From positions 372,001 to 436,000 of the forward strand of contig NZ_JAUYFF010000001.1 of the NCBI RefSeq assembly GCF_030691015.1: a stretch of DNA of 64,000 bases, read 5' to 3'. Below the pieces are notes generated by a model, which saw only the letters and a program-made list of their open reading frames with translations, did no database searches and was not told the origin of the DNA. This stretch comes from Sulfuricurvum sp. GTDB taxonomy: Bacteria > Campylobacterota > Campylobacteria > Campylobacterales > Sulfurimonadaceae. Positions 20,806 through 30,358 of this stretch are shown here, one piece after another. Both the position numbers and the translations under genes were made by a program. Within the stretch, counting starts at the first letter, position 1, and each line of letters begins with the position of its first letter.

Positions 20806-21111
20806 CTATCCTCGCATTGAATTCATTTGATCTAGGTCGATCTTACCGGTACGTTTGTACCATACGATGAGGAGACCCAACCCGATCGCTACTTCCGATG
20901 CCGCAATCGCAATAATGAAAAATGCAAACATTTGTCCGCTCAAATCGCCGATATAGTGAGAGATCGCCGCAAATGCGATGTTGGTTGCATTAAGCAAAAT
21001 TTCGGTTGCAAAAAAGAGCATCAAAAGATTTTTACGGCGCATAACCCCGACCAAACCGATAGCAAATAAAATAGTGGATAATACAAGATAATGGGATAAT
21101 GTAATTTCCAT
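20806..21111 (-). CDS. nuoK: NADH-quinone oxidoreductase subunit K
   Basis: 101 residues and three membrane segments, the usual length. The conserved intramembrane Glu residues are in LFFATEILLNATN (segment 2) and AIAASEVAIGLGLLI (segment 3); both belong to the E-channel next to the quinone module. It overlaps nuoJ by one base. Confidence 0.96.
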   Translation of the reverse strand: MEITLSHYLVLSTILFAIGLVGVMRRKNLLMLFFATEILLNATNIAFAAISHYIGDLSGQMFAFFIIAIAASEVAIGLGLLIVWYKRTGKIDLDQMNSMRG

Positions 21112-21689
21112 TAGTGTCCCCCTGCTTGTGGTTCAAAACCGTCATCCATCGTGCTGATATCTTCTTCTGCCATCAAGGTTAACGATTTGTCCATTTTTTT
21201 ACCGGCTAAAATAATTCCGCCGATCATCGAAACAAGCAACATAACGGCTGCAAGCTCAAACGGAACCAGGTATTTTGTAAAAAGAACCATACCTACCGCT
21301 TGTGAGTTACCGACTCCTTCTTGGATCGGGTAGAGGGCTTGAATATTATTGGATACGATCGGTGCAACGAAAATTGCTACTACCATGACTGCTGCCAAGA
21401 CCCCAAGAACAAAAACGATCTGAGGATTGGTCCGTTTTTCAACAACATCACGCGTTGTATCGAAGAACATCATACCGAAGGCATACAACGCCATTACCGC
21501 ACCGGTATAGACGATGATTTGGATCGCACCCAAAAAGTCGGCACCCAAAATAAAGAAAAATGCGGAGATGAAAATCATCCCTGCCGCCATTGCGGTAATC
21601 GCATACAGCGCTTGGCTCGTCATAACGGTGATAGTAAACATCACGATTGTGAGGGCCGCAAACAGATAAAAAGCGATTGCTTCAAACAT
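21111..21689 (-). CDS. nuoJ: NADH-quinone oxidoreductase subunit J
   Basis: 192 residues with five membrane segments. Segment 3 contains IVYTGAVMALYAFGMMFF, the pi-bulge helix region with conserved Tyr and Gly. It lies between nuoI and nuoK in the standard order. The last 25 residues form an acidic tail. Confidence 0.94.
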   Translation of the reverse strand: MFEAIAFYLFAALTIVMFTITVMTSQALYAITAMAAGMIFISAFFFILGADFLGAIQIIVYTGAVMALYAFGMMFFDTTRDVVEKRTNPQIVFVLGVLAAVMVVAIFVAPIVSNNIQALYPIQEGVGNSQAVGMVLFTKYLVPFELAAVMLLVSMIGGIILAGKKMDKSLTLMAEEDISTMDDGFEPQAGGH

Positions 21690-21700
21690 ACTTTGACTCC

Positions 21701-22324
21701 TTAATACGCCAACGGGGTCTTTTTGACCGACGCGTCGCTTCCTGGGATAATGGCTCCGAAGCCTGGGTATTCTGCTTGTTCACCCGCTTTTAAAAGATCA
21801 AGCGGAGTCAGCATATCGTCTTTAATGACGAAATGGGCACGTTGTTCTGAAGCATTCTCGTAACGTCCGCCATGAACGATCGCGAGTTCCGGACATACTT
21901 CGGCACAGTAGCCGCAAAAAATACAACGCCCGAGATTAATACTGTACTCGGTAACCTCTTTACGGCTGTTCTCATCGATACGGGTGTCCATACGGATACA
22001 ATCGGAGATACAAATTTTTTCGCACAATCCGCATCCGATACAACGCTCATATCCCGATTCCCACAAACGTAATAGTTTGTGTACCGCACGGTAACGCGGC
22101 CCGATCGGGAGTTTTTCAAGCGGGTATTGAAGCGTGTGAATATCGAATTTAATCATCTCACGTAGTACAACCCAAAGACCTACAAAGAGTTCTCCGTTGA
22201 ACGTACGTTTAACAACCTGCTTAAATTTATCCCATCCTTCAGTCGGATAGGTTTCGATATCGACGTAATAGTAAGCAGATGACTCGCTCACGTTACGATT
22301 CGTAAATGGTTCTTCATGATGCAT
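21701..22324 (-). CDS. nuoI: NADH-quinone oxidoreductase subunit I
   Basis: Ferredoxin-like subunit carrying two [4Fe-4S] clusters (N6a and N6b) that pass electrons to NuoB. The two Cys motifs are CIGCGLCEKIC and CIFCGYCAEVCP, spaced as expected, each completed by a Cys-Pro or equivalent of the other. It has 207 residues, with a longer N-terminal region (about 90 residues before the first Cys) that includes an amphipathic helix for membrane contact. Placed after nuoH. Confidence 0.96.
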   Translation of the reverse strand: MHHEEPFTNRNVSESSAYYYVDIETYPTEGWDKFKQVVKRTFNGELFVGLWVVLREMIKFDIHTLQYPLEKLPIGPRYRAVHKLLRLWESGYERCIGCGLCEKICISDCIRMDTRIDENSRKEVTEYSINLGRCIFCGYCAEVCPELAIVHGGRYENASEQRAHFVIKDDMLTPLDLLKAGEQAEYPGFGAIIPGSDASVKKTPLAY

Positions 22325-22336
22325 AACCCAACCTCC

Positions 22337-23326
22337 TTAGAACATCATCACGATACCGGTGATCACAATGTTGATCACCGCAATCGGCATTAATACTTTC
22401 CAACACAACCACATCAATTGGTCAGGTCGGACATCCGGCCATGCAGCGCGTGTCCATAGGAAAAAGAAAAAGAAAAACGCTACTTTTAACAGAAGCTGAA
22501 TAGCCCCGGCAATCGTACCGTCACCAAAACCGCCCAAGAAAATGATGGCGATTACAAACGAGATGAAGAACATATTGGCGTATTCACCGATGAAGAAAAG
22601 TCCCCAACGCATACCCGAATACTCCGTACCGAAACCGTCGATGATTTCGTGGTCGTTCGCAACAAGATGGAACGGTGTACGTCCCGTCTCAGCAAAAGCG
22701 GCAATCCAGAAAAGGATAAACGCTACCGGTTGTGACCATACGATCCAATTGCCGATTCCACCCGCTTGGTAGTTATTAATGTCAATTAACGACAATGACC
22801 CCACCATCATAAGGGGTGCCAATAGCGATAATCCCGAAATAACCTCATACGAAATGAAGATGGCGGCACTACGGGCAGCAGAGATCAACGACCATTTGTT
22901 CGCCGATGCCATACCCCCAAGAAGCGGTCCGTACAATCCGATGGCCATTACCCCTAAAACGTAGAGGATACCGACATTGATATCAGCGACAATCGGATGC
23001 ACTGTGTATCCGAATACCGTAAACTGAGGCCAAAACGGAATCGCAGCAGAGGCCATAAATGCCGTTGCTGCTGTAATAACTGGAGCAATTTTAAAAATCG
23101 GCTTCACAACGTTTTGAGGGATAATATCCTCTTTGGTAAAGAGTTTAATCCCATCCGCCGCAACTTGAAGCAAACCGAACGGCCCAACATGCATCGGTCC
23201 AAGACGGCGTTGCATAAACGCCAGCACCTTACGCTCAAAGTAGGTTCCAAGACCCGCAAGCGCAGAGAAAATTAACAAGATGACAACGATTTTAACGATC
23301 GTCTCTATAATGAATGCTACATCCAT
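22337..23326 (-). CDS. nuoH: NADH-quinone oxidoreductase subunit H
   Basis: Membrane subunit forming the quinone chamber with NuoB and NuoD, 329 residues, eight segments. Conserved loops include RLGPMHVGPFGLLQVAADGIKLFTKED (first cytoplasmic loop) and AETGRTPFHL followed by EIIDGFGTEYSGMRWGLFFIGEY. Three bases after the second nuoG. Confidence 0.97.
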   Translation of the reverse strand: MDVAFIIETIVKIVVILLIFSALAGLGTYFERKVLAFMQRRLGPMHVGPFGLLQVAADGIKLFTKEDIIPQNVVKPIFKIAPVITAATAFMASAAIPFWPQFTVFGYTVHPIVADINVGILYVLGVMAIGLYGPLLGGMASANKWSLISAARSAAIFISYEVISGLSLLAPLMMVGSLSLIDINNYQAGGIGNWIVWSQPVAFILFWIAAFAETGRTPFHLVANDHEIIDGFGTEYSGMRWGLFFIGEYANMFFISFVIAIIFLGGFGDGTIAGAIQLLLKVAFFFFFFLWTRAAWPDVRPDQLMWLCWKVLMPIAVINIVITGIVMMF

Positions 23327-23329
23327 GCT

Positions 23330-25816
23330 TTACACCTTTTGAATTGATACGCACGTAAAACGGTAACCGTCAAACAGTGCCTCAGAATTGATAGCGGTAT
23401 CAAATGTCGGAAGATACGAAATGTCTCCCTCGATTTTACCGTCTGTGATAACGCTAACGCTTAGCTCACCGCGTGCGGTTTTAACCCTCACCATGTCTCC
23501 TTCATTCCATCCGTTGCTTTCCATAGCTGAAGCAGATACGTATAAACCACCCGAGCCTTTAAGCTGGTGTGACATTGCCGTAAACGGTGAAAATTGGAGT
23601 ACCGGATTTGCCAAGTAAACCACTTTATCCGTGATTGCCGAATCTGCATTAAACGGTGTTACGCTTTCATCTCCGCTGACATGTACTGCGATATTCTCTA
23701 GCAGGTATCCGCGAATCTCTTCGCCGGTATTGGTGAAATGGTTCGGAAGGGTATCAAATGCCATTGCCTTGAATCCTCTATTTTCAGGAAGCTGCGCCGT
23801 ATAATCAACAGTGAATTTCGAGTTTACGCCAAGAGCATTAGCTAAATCATTCAGAACATATCCGCCGTAACCGAGTGCGGCATTGGTCGGATTCACCCGT
23901 TTATCGATGCTGAGTAATGTCCCCTCTTGCTGATTCAGAGACGGCATATCCAAATCGCCGCCGCCCATTGCACTGAGGGTGAAATCACCTGCTGTGTTGT
24001 AACCGATAGTGTAACTTCCACGTGTATTTTCAAGGTCACATATCATCGCAACACCGAGAGTATTGGAGAGATTCGGGATCATTGTGACACTAAACGGTGT
24101 GTATTTTTCAATCAATGCCACAAGACGTGCACAATTCTCAGAATGTGGATGGGTATACAAATCAGGTCCCACCATCAGGCTAAACATCTCTTTTTTCGCC
24201 AAATATTTGGTAAGGGTATCGGCAAATCCGCTCGGAGCGCTCACGAGATCGAAGAGACTATTTTCATCCACTTCCACCTCTTTTGAGATTTTTTTCTTGA
24301 TGGTTTTAGTGACCTCTTCGCTCACCTCTTCTTCGATGCCGCTCTCTTCGTTGAGTACTTTTTTGACAACCGTTTCGGTCACTTTCTCATCCACTGTCTC
24401 TTCAACCGTAACGGTTTTCATCGAATGGAACGTTGCCAAATATTCGGTGATACTTGATGGCATTGCCGCTTTATCCCCGAAAAGATCGAGCATCAAATAC
24501 AAAGCCGCCTCTTCCATCATCGGTGCATGGTTAAACTGCGTCACGTTTTTAGACATATCGGCGATAACGGGATCGTTAATCGGGTGAAAATACAACCCTG
24601 CCCCTTTGTTCATGGAGAGGGCATTGTTCATCGCGAAACGGGCATTCGGGTTATCCGTTTTGAGTGCACTTCCGATAGAGACAACGAAATCCGATTCGTG
24701 AACCTGTTTCAAATCACCGCCGTAAAGTGATTTTCCGCTGATCGTGCTGTAGCTGCTCAAAAACTTTTTAAGTGCCAGCGCTTCGTTATTCACCAATCTG
24801 TAGCCGTATTTATCGCTCAAACGTTGAAGAATCAATGCCTCTTCGTTGGTGATCGTCGAAGTAAATGCGATGGTATCGGCTTTTTTAAAGGCTGCAATCG
24901 CTGCATCAAAGGCTGCCGCATTTTTAACCACATCGCGATTCTCGAAATCGTATCCGTAACGCCCAGCACCGCAGAGGGATACATAGTTCCACTCATTTTT
25001 GACACGGTAAATTTTCTTCTCAGGATCTGTGATACTGGTATGTTTGATATCGTAGCTGAGCTGGCACCCTGCCGAACAATGGGCGCATGTTGCAGGGATC
25101 TGGGTATGTTCCCACGCATTGGAGGTGTACTGATAATCACTGCTCACCAATGCCCCGACCGGACATACTGACGTACACTCACCGCAGTTGGTACAATCAA
25201 GTCTGTCGCCGCCGTTTGGAGCAATAAGCGATTTGTTGAGTTTGTTCCACATCGCGTAGGCGTCTTTAGGCATAGACTCTTTAAATTCAGCCTCAATTGC
25301 CTCAGAGCCGCGTGCAACGGTAGAGAGTGCCGCATCCCCGATCATATCTTTACAGACGGTAATACAACGCTCACACATAATACACAAAGCCGGATCATAG
25401 TGGATTAAGCCCCAGTCTTGTGCCGGTTTATGGGTATCTTTGATCGAATACGTTTGTGAATCAACACCCACTTCAAGCGTATAGTTTTGAAGCTCGCACT
25501 CACCCGATTGGTCGCACACGCCGCACTCTAGAGGATGGTTTACATCGTAAACTTCCATAATGGCTCTGCGCTCTGCCAAAATATTCGGTGTGGTGGTCGT
25601 AATATCCATCCCCTCTTTGGCTTTGGCATTACACGCATAGACTTGCTTGCCATCGGCTTCAACCAAACAAATACGACACGCCAATGTCGGTGAACATCGT
25701 GTCAGATAGCAAATCGCAGGGATAAATATCCCGTTGGCTCGCGCCGCATTGAGGATATATTCACCCTCTTGCGTCTGAACACTACGACCGTCTATGGTAA
25801 TCGTGATTTCATTCAT
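23330..25816 (-). CDS. nuoG: NADH-quinone oxidoreductase subunit G, second copy
   Basis: 828-residue iron-sulfur subunit. It has the [2Fe-2S] ligands Cys36, 47, 50 and 62, and the N5-type His94/Cys98/101/107. A pair of ferredoxin clusters uses Cys145-155 and Cys208-218, and the N7-type set is Cys244, 247, 251 and 282. The remainder is the molybdopterin-oxidoreductase-like fold without catalytic metal. Residues about 468-520 form a Glu/Lys/Val-rich insert absent from the first copy. It overlaps the first copy by 4 bases (ATGA). Having two full nuoG genes in tandem suggests both subunits are in one complex or serve alternative donors. Confidence 0.93.
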   Translation of the reverse strand: MNEITITIDGRSVQTQEGEYILNAARANGIFIPAICYLTRCSPTLACRICLVEADGKQVYACNAKAKEGMDITTTTPNILAERRAIMEVYDVNHPLECGVCDQSGECELQNYTLEVGVDSQTYSIKDTHKPAQDWGLIHYDPALCIMCERCITVCKDMIGDAALSTVARGSEAIEAEFKESMPKDAYAMWNKLNKSLIAPNGGDRLDCTNCGECTSVCPVGALVSSDYQYTSNAWEHTQIPATCAHCSAGCQLSYDIKHTSITDPEKKIYRVKNEWNYVSLCGAGRYGYDFENRDVVKNAAAFDAAIAAFKKADTIAFTSTITNEEALILQRLSDKYGYRLVNNEALALKKFLSSYSTISGKSLYGGDLKQVHESDFVVSIGSALKTDNPNARFAMNNALSMNKGAGLYFHPINDPVIADMSKNVTQFNHAPMMEEAALYLMLDLFGDKAAMPSSITEYLATFHSMKTVTVEETVDEKVTETVVKKVLNEESGIEEEVSEEVTKTIKKKISKEVEVDENSLFDLVSAPSGFADTLTKYLAKKEMFSLMVGPDLYTHPHSENCARLVALIEKYTPFSVTMIPNLSNTLGVAMICDLENTRGSYTIGYNTAGDFTLSAMGGGDLDMPSLNQQEGTLLSIDKRVNPTNAALGYGGYVLNDLANALGVNSKFTVDYTAQLPENRGFKAMAFDTLPNHFTNTGEEIRGYLLENIAVHVSGDESVTPFNADSAITDKVVYLANPVLQFSPFTAMSHQLKGSGGLYVSASAMESNGWNEGDMVRVKTARGELSVSVITDGKIEGDISYLPTFDTAINSEALFDGYRFTCVSIQKV

Positions 25817-28065
25817 GATCCACTCCCCATCTTCATAATTTTCACCTTTTCAAAACGGTATTGTTCGCTTAGCGCACCGAATTCTTCATCGTATGTCGGA
25901 ACCAACGCTACTGTCCCTTTTAATGAAGTATCGAGTTTAAAAATCCTCTCTTGCGTCTTACCGGCAAACTCAATTTGAATTTTATCACCATCACCGATTT
26001 TTGCAGCAGCGGCAAACTGTGCGGAACCGCGTAAAGTTGTATCTTTTTCAAGCTGTTCAGTGCGCGCCGTATAACTGTTAAACTGGTTCACCGGATTACA
26101 GCGATAGACAACCGTTCCGTTAAACTCCGGTAAATCGGCAATCTCTTCGAGCTTACCGTTTGTGTCGACATCACAATTTTCGAGCATATAGCCTCGATTA
26201 TCATCACCCAACACACTGTAGAAATTACCCAAATCATCGAATGATTTTCTCTCAAATCCTTTTTCACGAGGCAGTTCAATGGTGTAATCAATGGTGTTTT
26301 CTGCTTTAACACCGAGGGCATTTGCAAGGTCGTTGAGGGTGTACCCCTTAAATGCTACCGCTACATTGGTCGGCAATACGTGATAGTTGATACTGACGAA
26401 TGTCCCCTCTTGGCTGTTGAGTGCTGCAAGCGGAAGCATCGCATCCCCGAATGAGCCTATCGTGTAGCTTCCCGCTGCATTGTAACCGACAACATTTCCG
26501 TTGCCATTATCTACATCCAAATCACAGATAAGCGATACACCGACGGTATTGACATTTGTAGGTATTACCACAACCGAAAACTCGGTATAAGTCTCAATCA
26601 TGGCACAAAGACGTGCAATATTGGAGGAGCGTTTATGGTTCAATACATCGCTTCCGATCACAAGAGTTTTTCGTTTCGCTCTCTTCATCGATTGGGCAAT
26701 TCGCGTAAACTCTTCATCACCGACATTGCTCTCAGCGCACAAATACCCCTCGTCAAGTTCTTTGAAATACTCACGGTTCTCTTCGCTGATATCTGCACCC
26801 TCAAGGAGGGTTGAAGCTAACATGGCAACGACACCCTCTTCAGTTCCCACTTCGTATTTCACAAACTGGGTTACAACGTTTTGAAGCAGTTCATCTTCAA
26901 GCGGATGCATATAAACGACTTTTGCACCTCTATGACGTGCTGCCGTCGTTACAGCATAACGGACGACCGGATTATCGGTGCTGATACGTCCACCGAGAAC
27001 AATGATCCCGTCGCTTTGGGTAATGGCATCAAGAGTTCCGCCGAATCCGCTCTTACCGCTGATTGAACTGTAAGCCGCCATAAAACTCTGATACGCACGT
27101 GCTTCTTCGTTGTAGAGCTTAAGCCCCGTTTTTTCTTTGAGGCGTTGAAGAATCAAAGCCTCTTCGTTGGTAATGAGTGAACTGAAACGAATCGCTTCGG
27201 CGCTCTTTATCGCATGGATTGCCTTTGCAAATTCCGCTTCGTCTTTAGAGGCTTGGTGATCGAAATCAAAACCGAATCGTCCCGCACCGCAAAGGGTCGT
27301 GTGTTCAAAATCATTGGTAACACGGTAGATACGATCTTCTCCGTTGCTCGTCGAGGTGTGTTTTACCTCATAGCTCAATGAACACCCTGCCGAACAATGA
27401 ACACACGTAGCAGGTACTTGAGAAAGTTCCCATGCATTCGCACTATACTGAAATTCCGAACTGACCAATGCACCCACCGGACATACCGCGATGCATTCGC
27501 CGCAAAACGTACAATCGAGAACATCGCTGTTTTTCGGTATGACGGAAGATTTGTATCCCCCAAATTGAAGGGTAATTGCATCGTCACCGATAATTTCATT
27601 ACAGACGTGGACACATTTTTCGCATAAAATACACAATGAGGGATCGTAGTTGATCAATCCCCAATGCTCGATGTGGCGGAGCTGATCTTTCGCACTGAAG
27701 TGCTGTGCCGAAACGCCGAACTCTAATGTTTTATTTTGAAGATCACACGCACCCGATTTGTCACACACGCCGCACTCTAACGGATGATTCACATCATAAA
27801 GACGCATAATATTCGTTCGTTCGGTTTTTAAACGATCCGAATCGATGGTAACGGCTAGCCCCTCGGTCGGAGGAGTTTGACAGCTGAGAATCAGTCCGTC
27901 GGTTTTATCGGTTTCCACCACGCACAAACGACATGATGCACATGGGGTTGTTTTTTCCAAATAACACATCGTCGGGATATAAAATCCAGCTTTCCGTGCC
28001 GCTTGGAGAATAGTCTCCCCTTTTTGTGCCGTTACGGGTTGATTGTTAATCGTAAAGTTAATCAT
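25813..28065 (-). CDS. nuoG: NADH-quinone oxidoreductase subunit G, first copy
   Basis: 750 residues from the ATG at 28065, which has AAGGGGGG just upstream and begins the ferredoxin fold directly; a longer in-frame start would add ten unrelated residues. [2Fe-2S] ligands are Cys34, 45, 48 and 62, followed by HPLECGVCDKSGACDLQ, two ferredoxin cluster motifs and the N7-type CVHCSAGC. It shares the whole domain order with the second copy, so the two are paralogues from duplication. It follows the NuoF-like flavoprotein by 10 bases. Confidence 0.93.
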   Translation of the reverse strand: MINFTINNQPVTAQKGETILQAARKAGFYIPTMCYLEKTTPCASCRLCVVETDKTDGLILSCQTPPTEGLAVTIDSDRLKTERTNIMRLYDVNHPLECGVCDKSGACDLQNKTLEFGVSAQHFSAKDQLRHIEHWGLINYDPSLCILCEKCVHVCNEIIGDDAITLQFGGYKSSVIPKNSDVLDCTFCGECIAVCPVGALVSSEFQYSANAWELSQVPATCVHCSAGCSLSYEVKHTSTSNGEDRIYRVTNDFEHTTLCGAGRFGFDFDHQASKDEAEFAKAIHAIKSAEAIRFSSLITNEEALILQRLKEKTGLKLYNEEARAYQSFMAAYSSISGKSGFGGTLDAITQSDGIIVLGGRISTDNPVVRYAVTTAARHRGAKVVYMHPLEDELLQNVVTQFVKYEVGTEEGVVAMLASTLLEGADISEENREYFKELDEGYLCAESNVGDEEFTRIAQSMKRAKRKTLVIGSDVLNHKRSSNIARLCAMIETYTEFSVVVIPTNVNTVGVSLICDLDVDNGNGNVVGYNAAGSYTIGSFGDAMLPLAALNSQEGTFVSINYHVLPTNVAVAFKGYTLNDLANALGVKAENTIDYTIELPREKGFERKSFDDLGNFYSVLGDDNRGYMLENCDVDTNGKLEEIADLPEFNGTVVYRCNPVNQFNSYTARTEQLEKDTTLRGSAQFAAAAKIGDGDKIQIEFAGKTQERIFKLDTSLKGTVALVPTYDEEFGALSEQYRFEKVKIMKMGSGS

Positions 28066-28075
28066 CCATCCCCCC

Positions 28076-30112
28076 TTAATGTGCGACCATCGCAATATAG
28101 TAACAACGCATACAGCGTTCCGCCTCTGCGAGTGCCTCTTCTTGTGTAAAACCGTATTTCACTTCACGATTGTTATCGCGCCGTTCATCCACCGTGAGCA
28201 CTTCACTGTGTTGGCGCGGCAAGCCTGGAAGCCACCCTTGAATTTTCTCTTTTTTATCATAGACTTTGAGTTTACGGAGGTGATCTTCCATAATCTCATC
28301 ATCACTTAGAGTGATTTCACCGCTTAGCACATAGCGTGACATGACCGATGCGGCACGCTTGGCCTGACCGACGGCATTAACAATCGTCATCGGACCGTAT
28401 TCACAATCCCCCGCCGCAAAGATTCCTTTACGTGAGGTCATATAATCTTTTCCATTCGTTTTGATCGTCGCCCATGAGGTACGCTCGATCTCCCACTCTT
28501 CAGGGAGAAGTTTCAAATCGGCACTTTGAGAAACGGCAGGGATGAGATAATCGCACTCCATCTCAAAGCTTGCCCCTTCCACTTTTTCCAATGTCGGACG
28601 TCCGCCGTTCGGATCGGGAACCAGTTCAAAACGATCAACGATCAATGATTTGAGAACATCATTCTCATCCTTCATCGCCGCAACGGCAGAGTGGAAAATA
28701 AATTCAACACCCTCTTCGACCGCTTCGTGATACTCTTCATACGTCGTATTTTTAATAATTGTCGCTTCATCACGACGGTACAACATCACCACTTTTTTGG
28801 CATTTGCACGGATTGCACAGCGGACAACGTCCATAGAGGTAAATCCGCCCCCGACACACACCAGTGTTTTACCGGTTAAATCAACGAAATCCGCCGGTAG
28901 CATATGACGTTTTTGATCGGCTTCGGGAACCATGATGTCGTATTTAACTTGGAGGTTCACTTTATCCAAAAAGTCGATGGCACCCCAATATCCTTGGATT
29001 TCAGGACGCTCATTGTCACAATAGACTTTTTTCGAGATACGGGTACCGGTAGCGACCAGCGTTGCATCATACTCATTCTCAAAACGGCGCATCATATCAG
29101 CGGTGACTTTGGAGTTCGTGATAAAATTCACCCCAAGGCTTCGAACGGCTTCGATATCCTGATTGTATTTGTCGATCGGCATACGGTATTCCGGAACTCC
29201 GACCGCTACTTCACCGCCGAGAACCGGAAGCTCTTCATAGACATCGACGTCGATACCATCCAGCGCTAAATAATACGCTCCCGCAAGTCCCGCAGGACCC
29301 GCACCGATAACGGCTACTTTTTTACCGAGGGAAGGTTTTTTCTCGCTCGGATGAAAGAATCCAAATCCGTGATCGGTCTCATAATCGGCACCCAGACGTT
29401 TGAGTTCCATGATCGAAATCGGCTCGTCAAGGTTTGTACGGCGACACTCGCTCTCACACGGGTGAGGACAGACACGTCCGCAGGTATGGGCAAGCGGCAT
29501 CGTTTGACGGGTCGCCATCAATGAATCATCAAAACGTAAATCGCGTACACCCTCGATATACGCCGGAATATCGACATGTGCCGGACACGCATCCATACAC
29601 GGAGCGGTAATTTTCGCGATATAGCTGGTATCTTCCAAATGGTAATGCTTGGACGGTTTTTGGTTCTCGATACATGCCATGAATTCTGATTCAAAGTGAG
29701 TCATAAGATCAAGCAATGGAGTAGGAACGGTTTTACCAATCTCACATTTAGAGGTCTCCTGCATCGTTTTAGAGACCTCGCGCAGGTGTTCCATATCAGA
29801 AACGGCACCTTCACCGCGAGCGATTTTATCGAGCAAATCGTACAAAATGCGTCCGCCCCATCGTCCCGGTGCACAGCGTCCGCACGCTTCGGAATAGACC
29901 TGATACTGCGCCGCATATTCTGTTGCAAGACGAACCACATCCACATCAGGATTAAAAAGCGCCACTCCGTCCCAACCGATAAACGCTTTGGAATGGGCGT
30001 GTTCATTGTATTCCAACGGAAGGTTATAAGCAGAATTTTCCCAAGCATCGTCAGCTTTGCCGATGTTGTTGATCTGCTCACCCCGCCACGTGGAGAAATA
30101 GACTTTACTCAC
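28076..30112 (-). CDS. NuoF-like domain fused to GltD-like FAD oxidoreductase
   Basis: 678 residues in the place of nuoF. Residues 1-150 resemble the NuoF cluster-N3 region (EACGRC at 76-80), but the third Cys of CGxCxPC is Gly83, while a Cys123 could be the fourth ligand. From about 165 on it is a glutamate-synthase-small-subunit type protein. Cys172 and Cys176, then Cys211, 215, 219 and 223, are its cluster ligands; the FAD loop GAGPAG is at 270-275, and a second dinucleotide loop is GGGFTSMD. No FMN/NADH site of true NuoF is seen. It probably receives electrons from NAD(P)H, ferredoxin or flavodoxin and hands them to the NuoG pair. Confidence 0.82.
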   Translation of the reverse strand: MSKVYFSTWRGEQINNIGKADDAWENSAYNLPLEYNEHAHSKAFIGWDGVALFNPDVDVVRLATEYAAQYQVYSEACGRCAPGRWGGRILYDLLDKIARGEGAVSDMEHLREVSKTMQETSKCEIGKTVPTPLLDLMTHFESEFMACIENQKPSKHYHLEDTSYIAKITAPCMDACPAHVDIPAYIEGVRDLRFDDSLMATRQTMPLAHTCGRVCPHPCESECRRTNLDEPISIMELKRLGADYETDHGFGFFHPSEKKPSLGKKVAVIGAGPAGLAGAYYLALDGIDVDVYEELPVLGGEVAVGVPEYRMPIDKYNQDIEAVRSLGVNFITNSKVTADMMRRFENEYDATLVATGTRISKKVYCDNERPEIQGYWGAIDFLDKVNLQVKYDIMVPEADQKRHMLPADFVDLTGKTLVCVGGGFTSMDVVRCAIRANAKKVVMLYRRDEATIIKNTTYEEYHEAVEEGVEFIFHSAVAAMKDENDVLKSLIVDRFELVPDPNGGRPTLEKVEGASFEMECDYLIPAVSQSADLKLLPEEWEIERTSWATIKTNGKDYMTSRKGIFAAGDCEYGPMTIVNAVGQAKRAASVMSRYVLSGEITLSDDEIMEDHLRKLKVYDKKEKIQGWLPGLPRQHSEVLTVDERRDNNREVKYGFTQEEALAEAERCMRCYYIAMVAH

Positions 30113-30121
30113 TACGTTTCC

Positions 30122-30346
30122 TTATTTCTTGACCACAATGGTCCAGTCAGCTTCGTTGAATTTCAACGAGTTCATGAGCTCACATCCAAGCTCTTTAACC
30201 AAATCAGCGGATTGCTGTACGGGGGTAAAATCACCGATTTCAAACAAGAAAATCAATACTTCACCGCTCACCGCTTCTTCTTTGATAATAGTGGACATGC
30301 GGCCTGCAAAATTCTCTTTTAAATGACGTAAATCATAACGTTTCAC
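30122..30346 (-). CDS. Small NuoE-position protein
   Basis: 74 residues. It sits where nuoE should be but is under half the normal length and has a single Cys, so it cannot bind the NuoE [2Fe-2S] cluster. Small proteins at this position (HP1264/Cj1575c, from memory) are annotated as NuoE-like in Campylobacterota nuo loci. The fold looks alpha/beta (VLIFLFEIGDF, then a helix and DWTIVVKK). It probably helps dock the atypical NuoF-like subunit. It is 12 bases after nuoD and 9 before the flavoprotein gene. Confidence 0.75.
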   Translation of the reverse strand: MKRYDLRHLKENFAGRMSTIIKEEAVSGEVLIFLFEIGDFTPVQQSADLVKELGCELMNSLKFNEADWTIVVKK

Positions 30347-30358
30347 TGCATGCTCCTT

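Noticed and set aside
24063-24587. Long plus-strand open frame (174 codons) opposite the second nuoG
   Set aside because: It lies wholly antisense to a gene with many conserved motifs; the frame is a by-product of codon bias and the charged repeat. No ribosome site or family features.
29696-30322. 208-codon plus-strand open frame opposite the flavoprotein and NuoE-position gene
   Set aside because: Spans two clearly conserved minus-strand genes; residue content is unlike a real protein.
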